Shown here: one piece after another, positions 56,881 to 64,000 of the stretch
Layout of the letters: every line of letters begins with the position of its first letter
Numbering within the stretch: position 1 is the stretch's first letter
Assembly: GCF_000208745.1 (NCBI RefSeq)
Contig: NC_030856.1
Location: 14,521,525 to 14,585,524 of the forward strand
Reading direction: 5' to 3'
DNA from: Theobroma cacao
Lineage: Eukaryota > Streptophyta > Magnoliopsida > Malvales > Malvaceae
DNA: 64,000 nucleotides
Position numbers and translations under genes: made by a program
The notes under the pieces: generated by a model
What the model saw: only the letters and a program-made list of their open reading frames with translations
Told to the model about the DNA's origin: nothing
The model's database searches: none

Positions 56881-58852
56881 CCTACGTTATGACTTGATCC
56901 TTCATGTTGGGGGGTACGTACGTAGGTAGCTTATTGCCAAATTCAGTCAATCCAAAGCGCAAAAAGTCTCTTTGATTAAAGATAATTCAAATCTTTGCCA
57001 TTTTTAAATTGTCAAGTTGACGTCGATAATTGAAGAAGTTCAAACTATCAATTGCAAGAGAAGGAAAAAAGACTTATTGCTTGAGTCTACTTCTCACACT
57101 CGGCTCAATCAATGGCATATTCTTGAAGCGTTCCAATGCATGAATATTAGTTCTTCCTCAGTAAAAGCTTAAACTGCCAATAAAAAAGAAACCGTTAAAC
57201 GGCTTAGGCAAAAATTAGGTCCCGTAAAAAAAGAAAGAATATTAAGTTGAGAATCCTTAAAATGACAATTTAGGAAAAAGTTAGAATGAAAAAAAAAAAA
57301 AACACAAGAACTACGTTACGACTTGATCCTTTATATTAGAGGGTACGTAGGTAGCTTGGTCTCAAAGCCAAGTTCAGTCAACCCAAAAAACAAAAAGTCT
57401 CTTTGATTATAGATAATTCAAACCTTTGCCATTTTGAAATTGCCTAGTTGACGACGATAATTGAAGAAGTTTACACTATCAATTGCAAGTGAAGTAAAGA
57501 AGACTTACTGCTTAAGTCCACTCCTCACACTCAGCCCAATCAGTGGCAAATTCTTGAAGCGTTCCAATGCATGAATATTAGTTCCTCCTCGGTAAAAGCT
57601 TAAACTGCCAATAAAAAAGAACCGGTTAAACCAAACATCCTTAATAGGACAGGTTAGGCAAAAATTAGGTCCTACAAAGAAAGAAAGAATATTAAGTTGA
57701 GAATCCTTAAAATGACAATTTAGGAAAAAGTTAGAATGAAAAAAAAAAAAAAACACAAGAACTATGTTACGAGTTGATCCTTCATATTAGAAGGTACGTA
57801 CGCAACTTGGTCTCATTACCAAGTTCAGTCAACCCAAAAAACAAAAAATGTCTTTGATTAAAGATAATTCAAATCTTTTCCATTTTGAAATTGCCAAGTT
57901 GGCGTAGATATTTTAAGATGTTCATACTATCAATTGCTAGTGAAGTAAAGAAGACTTATTGCTTGAGTCTACTCCTTGGAATCGCCCAATCAATTACAAA
58001 TTCTTGAAGCGTTACAATGCATGAATATCAGTTTCTCCTCAGTAAAAGCTTAAACTGCCAATAAAAAAGAGCTTCTTCAACCAAAAATCCTTAATAGGAC
58101 GACTTAGGCAAAATTAGGTTCCACAAGTAAAGAATGACTATTAAGNAATGCATGAATATCAGTTTCTCCTCAGTAAAAGCTTAAACTGCCAATAAAAAAG
58201 AGCTTCTTCAACCAAAAATCCTTAATAGGATGACTTAGGCAAAATTAGGTCCCGGAAAAAAAGAATGACTATTAAGTTGAAAATCCTTAAAAAGACGACT
58301 TAGGCAAAAGTTAGAATGTAAAAAAAAAAAAAAAACAAGAAACTACGTTACGACTGGATCCTTCATATGAGAAGGTACGTAGGTAGCTTGGTCTCAAAGC
58401 CAAGTTCAGTCAACCCAAAAAACAAAAAATGTCTTTGATTAAAGATAATTCAAATCTTTGCCAGTTTGAAATTGCCAAGTTAACGTTGATAATTGAAGAA
58501 GTTCATACTAACAATTGCTAGTGAATTAAAAAAGACTAATTGCTTGAGTCTACTCTTCACAATCAGCCCAATCAATTGAAATTCTTGAAGCGTTACAATA
58601 CATGAATATTAGTTCCTCCTCGATAAAAGCTTAAACTCTCAATAAAAAAGAGCCCATTCAACCAAAAATCCTTAATAGGACGACTTAGGCAAAATTAGGT
58701 TCCACAAGTAAAGAATGACTATTAAGTTCAAAATCCTTAGAAAGACGACTTAGGCAAAAGTTTGAATGGAAAAAAAAAAGAACTACGTTATGACTTGATC
58801 CTTCATATTAGAAGGTACGTAGGCAACTTGGTCTCATTGCCAAGTTTAATCA
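56881..58852 (+). repeat. Tandem array, unit about 430-450 bp
   Basis: Units begin with 'ctacgttacgacttgatcct' near 56881, 57310, 57760, 58343 and 58785. Each carries 'ggtacgtaggtagcttggtc', 'gttcagtcaaccca', 'tctttgattaaagataattc' and 'cttgaagcgttccaatgcat'. The fifth is cut after about 65 bp by the LTR beginning at 58853. A single N at 58146 is flanked by a doubled piece. The 'ggtacgtagg' phrase occurs in some plant Ty3 LTRs, so an LTR origin is possible. Not coding. Confidence 0.85.
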
Positions 58853-60847
58853 TGTCAAGCTCAGCTCTATAATATACTTACCATGTCATTCATATACTTG
58901 ATAGCATGTCTACATCCTAGTATGTAGATGCCTCAGAAAATCGTTAAAAATCGGTATTGTACCTAGTAGTACAATTAAGTTGATTAAAGCCTCGAGCTAG
59001 TCCAAATAGAGATTTTAAGATGTATTTGAGAGTTATTAAACCTTAAAATGTCTTAATATGGTGATTTGGAGTTCGAGGATTAATTTGGAGTCAAATTAGG
59101 AATTTTCATAACATAGGGGTAAAATGGTCATTTTGCCACCCGACGGCAAAATTGGAATGTTGGATGAAATTTTTGACCAAGTTTGATTATTTGGAGCATA
59201 ATTTGAAATTGTGAAGTGAAAATTTTCAATTTCGACATTTTTCGAGTATAAGGGCAAAATGGTCATTTCACGTGTCTATGAGGACGTAATTGAAATTTTA
59301 CACCATCATGACACTTGTCAAGCCCATGAATTTCACCTATTATCATTTTATATTTTGGATAATTATGGGATTGTATGTGGTGGAAAAGGAATGCTTAATG
59401 GTTAAGTTTACTAATGAACCAATCACATGGTGACACATGTCAAGTTTTAATATTTTTATAATTTTCTTTATAAACCAGCACAAACCTTTCCCAATTCACT
59501 CTCTCTTGGCCGGCCAAAGCAAAGAACAAAGAGAAAAGAATAGAAACAAACCCTAGAGAGGAAAATTCAAGAGAAATTTGTGGAATTTCAAAGAATAAAG
59601 CAATCAAAGGTAAGATTTTTCAATTTTAGCTTAAGATCTACATTTCCCATGCTTTCTTTTTCATTTTCTATGGTTGAAACTCAAGATTTCATGAAGGAAA
59701 GTTTGCTGGCCGAACCTAGGGGGAGAGGTTTTGATCACGGGATTTGTTAGATTTCATGCTATATACGCGTTTTTAGTTGTTTTGTGATACTCGGTGTGAA
59801 AAACAAGCATAAAAACCACATGTTCCTCATCAAACCCTTCTTGGCCGAATTTACTAAAGGACATATTGATGATCAATCTTGTTATATCTCATGTTATTTA
59901 GCTTGTATTTGATGAATTGTGGTGCCGGATATTGAAAACGGTTATGGAGACGTATGGTTCCTTTAGTAAATGATTTGAACAACAATGAGAAAATCAAGTT
60001 CATTGAGGTAATTTGGGTGTAATTGGAGTATTGGAAGTTTAATGAATATATTTGGAGTTGAATTGGATGCTTTGGTTAAATCAATGGTGTATAGTTCGAA
60101 CTAGGTCGAATACAAATTTATTCCGATCACAATTGAACCTACGTAGAACATTGCCTTTAAGTGACCATCCAAACATTCTCGTTCAATTTCATGCATTCAT
60201 ATAGAGTCTAAAATAGTTTTATAACAGTTTGACACAAATATATTGAATTACGTGTCGTGTATTATGTATAGGTGGTGAGCCCTCTGATAAAGGTAAAGAC
60301 ATCGTACTCTAGGACCAAGAATAGGAGTACTTCAAACTCCCGCTATTGTGAGTAATCAGACTTTCATCTTAACTATCTAAAGTAGTTTATACTCGTTTTT
60401 ATGTTTTAAAGAAAAAATGAATTTAAATTGCAAACTATTATGTTTTATAATTGAAGTGTTGATTAAACGAAATGAGATTTATAACTTGTTTTGAAATTGA
60501 ATACTGGTTTTGGAAATTGAGTAAGTGGAGACTATATACTTGTGTTATATATATGTTTTGACATATGGTTTGAATTGATGGCTTATGACAATGTGATTGC
60601 AAGCATGGCTGGATTTGTGTTTATGTGGAATATATGAACTGTTTTGCTTTGCCTTGACAGGCTGGTAATATTATATTAACCATGTCATGCTGTCAGAAAT
60701 TTTATTAAATTGGTGGGTTATTTGATTAGCTTACTGCAGTGAGCTGGTTTCCGTAGACCAGCTTATTAAAGGGGCACGGTAAATCTCGTTATATTTTACC
60801 TTAGTACGAGAGGTGTGGAGAGTATCTCCTAAGGTAAAGTTAGAGTT
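58853..60847 (+). mobile_element. Outer long LTR, left part (interrupted)
   Basis: Starts TGTCAAGCTCAGCTC inside the tandem array and runs to 60847, where a related LTR is inserted. It resumes at 63809 and leaves the window. A promoter-like stretch (about 59455-59475), a purine-rich leader and a splice-donor-like 'caaag/gtaag' near 59609 appear in both copies. No coding. Confidence 0.85.
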
Positions 60848-63808
60848 TGTCAAGCCCAACTCTATTATATACTTGCCATGCCATTCATGTATTTGATAGC
60901 ATGTCTGCATACTTGAATGCCTCGGAGAATCGTTAAAAGTCGGTATCGTACCTAGTGGTACAATTAAGTTGATTAAAACCTTGTACTAGTTTGAATAGAG
61001 ATTTTAGGATGTATTTGAGAGTTATTGAACCTTAAAATGTTTTAATATGATGATTCAGAGTTCGAGGATTAACTTGGAGTCAAATTAGGAATTTTCATAA
61101 TGAATGGGCAAAATTGTCATTTTGCCACCCGAGGGAAAAATTGGAATGTTGGATGAAATTTATGACCAAGTTTGACTAATTGGAACATGATTTGAATTTT
61201 AGAAGTGAAAATTTTCAATTTCGAGCATAAGGGCAAAATAGTCATTTTATGTGCCCATGAAGACGTAATTGGAAATTTTGGAATTTTACACCATCGTAAC
61301 ACTTGTCAAGCCCATGAATTTCACCTACTATCATTTTATACTTTGGATAATTAAGAAATTACATGTGGTGGTGAGTAAATGCTTAATTGTTAAGTTATTA
61401 ACCATGGACCAATCACATGGTGACACATGTCAAGTTTTAATATTTATATAATTGCCTTTATAAGCTCAACTTAAACTCTCCCATTTCATTCTTCATGGCT
61501 GGCCAAAGCTAAGAACAAAGAGAAAAGAATAAGAGCAAACCCTAGAGATGAAAATCCAAGAGAAATTTGTTGAATTTAAAGGAACAAAACAATCAAAGGT
61601 AAGATTTTTCAATTTTAGCTTAAGATTTACCTTACCCATGCTTTCTTTTTCATTTTCTAGGGATGAAAACACAAGTTTTCATGAGGGATTACATGCTGGC
61701 CGAACTTAGGGAGAGAGGTTTTGATGGTGGATTTTGCTAGATTTCATGATATCTTGGTGTTTTTAGTGGTTTGATGATGTTTGGCATGAAAAACAAGCAA
61801 GAAAATCACATGCCCTTCAACAACCCTCTTTGGTCGAATTTTATGGGTGACATATTGATGATGGAATTTGTTGTATTTCAAGTTATTTAGCTAGGAATTG
61901 ATGAATTATGATGTTGGATATCGAAATCGGAATGAATTTCGGTTATGGTGAATTAGGTCACAATTAAGCTCATTGAGGTACTTGGTGTATTTGGAATTTT
62001 GGAAGTGAAATGAATATATTTGAAGCTGAATCGGATGTTTTGATGAATTCAACAGTGTATAGTTCGAGTTAGGTCGAATATAAATTCAGTTCGATCATAA
62101 AATTGAACCCACATAGAACACCGTCTTTAAGTGATCATTCGGACGATTCTTGTTCAATTTCATGCATTCATATAGAGCTTGAGATAGTTTTATAACAGTT
62201 TGACATAAATATATTGAATTACGTGTCATGTATTATATATAGGTGGTGAGCCCTCTGATAAGGGTAAAGATATTGTACCCGAAGACCAAGAATAGGAGTA
62301 CTCCAAACTCCTGCTATTGTGAGTAATTAGACTTTATCTTAACTATCTAAAGTAGTTTATACTCGTTTTTATGTTATAAAGAAAAATGAATTTAAATTGC
62401 AATCTATTATATTTTATAATTGAAGTGTTGATTAAACAAAATGAGATTTATAACTTGTTTTGAAATTGAATACTGGTTTTGGAAATTGAGTAAGTGGAGA
62501 CTGTATACTTGTGTTATATATATGTTTTGACATATGGTTTGAATTGATGGCTTATGACAATGTGATGACAAGCATGGCTGGATTTGTGTTTTTGTGGAAT
62601 ATATGAACTGTTTTGCTTTGCCTTGACAAGCTGGTAATATTATATTAGCCATGTTATGTTGTCAAATTTTTATTGATTTAGTGGGTTATGTATTTAGCTT
62701 ACTGCAGTGGGCGGGTTTTCACGGACCAGCCTATTAGAGGGACACGGTAAACCCCGTTATATTTTACCTTCGTATGAGAGGCGCGGAGGGTATCTCCCAA
62801 GGTAAAGTTAGAGTTCACCTCACGTCGAACCACCACGTGAGGGTGAAACTCAGCCAACGCCAATGAACGGCTGTGCTTTTAAATGTAAAAGAATGAGTTT
62901 ATATTCATATGTTATTTTAATAGCCTTAGCGGACTCGGTTGGATACCCCGGCACAAGGTGTCGTCGAGTGCAAGTTTTGGCACGAGCCAAGGTTTTACGA
63001 GAATCATAAGCCTTGTTGATTTTGATGAAATGAAATTAATTTATATGGGTTGAAATGAGATTTGATGTTATGAATCATATTATGATAAGATGTTTTAAAT
63101 TGTCCCCATTTACTCGGCTTTAGATGTTTTAGATGAAATTTGCTTACTCACTAGGTTTATAAAAACTCACCCCCTTCTTTTCAACCATTTCAGGCTCAGG
63201 ATAGTCCGTAGATAGTTGATTTCGTCGAAGATCTACTTTTGGATTTACATCCTTAGAAATCGAAGGTCTACTTTATTATACATATTTGTTTATTTTGGGG
63301 GCCCACATGTCATTGTAGAATGTTTTGTATACCTGGCTACGTGTGCCACTGTATGTATGAATTTACTTTGCTTTTACGCTATAAAAATTATTTACGCAGA
63401 GTTCTATAAATATTGTTTTATAAGAAAATGGAATATTTTATTTAATATTTTTATTTAATTTGAATAGCTATAATTTCACTTTAAATTGATGAATTAGACA
63501 ACGAAACTTATTTTTTGACATGAAATGGATGTTTATTACTCACATATCATATTTTTACCAGGAATTGAAAATTTTGGATAAAATGATCAAAATACCCCTG
63601 TGTAGTAGAAATTACTTTTTGATTGTTTTTGATTTGAAATTAGTCTATATTTCTTTAAAACATGGTATTTAATAATTGTTGCTCACAAGGGAGAAGTAAA
63701 ACTGATGTGAAAGCCTTACGAGGTTTCGGTTAACATTTCGGGTAATGAATGTCAATCGAGACATCGGAGCGATTGTCATGAGCTCGATAGGAATTTCAGG
63801 TCGTGACA
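60848..63808 (+). mobile_element. Inner solo LTR (2961 bp) nested in a related LTR
   Basis: Starts TGTCAAGCCCAACTC and ends GGTCGTGACA. Its first 1968 bp align with 58853-60847. The flanking 5-mers are gagtt (60843-60847) and gaatt (63809-63813), a target duplication with one later change. The same position within the inner copy (62811-62815) reads gagtt uninterrupted, which proves the insertion point. No internal region, so it is a solo LTR. Confidence 0.9.
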
Positions 63809-64000
63809 GAATTCACCTCACGCCGAACCACCATGTGAGGGTGAAACTCAGCCAACACCAAGGAATGGCTGTGCTTTTAAATGTAATAGAAAAATAAGTT
63901 TTATACTCATATGTTATTTTAACAACCTTGGCAGACTCGGTTGGATGCCCCGGGCTAAGGTGTCACTAAGTGCAAGTTTTTGGCACGAGCCAAGTTTTTA
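63809..64000 (+). mobile_element. Outer long LTR, right part (cut by window end)
   Basis: Continues the outer LTR: 'gaattcacctcacgccgaac' equals 'gagttcacctcacgtcgaac' at 62811, and the following text matches to the window edge. Confidence 0.88.

Overview
This is a gene-poor, repeat-rich stretch of nuclear DNA from a flowering plant (a eudicot). The evidence is spliced genes with GT-AG introns, strongly AT-rich intergenic DNA, plant-specific families (patellin, DUF247/UPF0481, a bHLH52/53-like factor), and plant Ty1/copia, Ty3/gypsy, CACTA and hAT debris. Two long runs of N and three single Ns show a draft assembly. The species cannot be fixed from sequence alone; a malvid such as a Malvaceae species is a guess.

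Genes. The first third holds three host genes. (1) 2929-12202 (+) is a 12-exon mitochondrial-type thiosulfate/3-mercaptopyruvate sulfurtransferase (STR1 type, 376 aa), which needs one GC-AG intron to be read. (2) 13119-14340 (-) is a two-exon bHLH52/53-like transcription factor (281 aa). (3) 18647-21109 (+) is a four-exon patellin, SEC14 + GOLD with a very long charged N-terminus (645 aa). As I recall, bHLH52 and PATL4 are also near neighbours in Arabidopsis (At1g30670, At1g30690), so this pair is probably old microsynteny. A fourth, intronless gene at 32098-33780 (+) encodes a DUF247/UPF0481 protein (560 aa) with a C-terminal membrane anchor. A fifth locus, an Smr-domain gene, is dead: its two visible pieces (43293-43369 and 52603-52804) are split by a 9.2-kb retrotransposon and carry stops and a frame slip.

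Mobile DNA. 14.5-18.4 kb is AT-rich and holds a long foldback element split by a younger insertion. 21.5-23.6 kb holds a hAT-type MITE with a perfect 8-bp target duplication, probably inside an older TIR element. 23.7-26.4 kb looks like the LTR/leader of a Tat/Ogre-like element, with two GC-rich hairpins, a TATA box, 68-bp repeats and a splice donor. 26.6-28.0 kb and 36.1-40.5 kb carry CACTA-type termini and subterminal repeats. 28.0-31.0 kb is a decayed SIRE-like copia 5' end. 36.2-39.2, 40.7-43.3 and 58.9-64.0 kb are long (about 2.5-3 kb) non-coding LTRs, two of them nested. 43.4-52.6 kb is a full-length but inactivated Ty3/gypsy chromovirus on the minus strand. 39.5-55.5 kb also shows an old tandem duplication, and 56.9-58.85 kb is an array of about 450-bp repeats.

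There is no operon-like logic. The interest lies in the layered insertion history, the broken Smr gene, long inverted repeats that could feed small-RNA pathways, and a few gene-structure oddities. I found no convincing novel multi-gene system.
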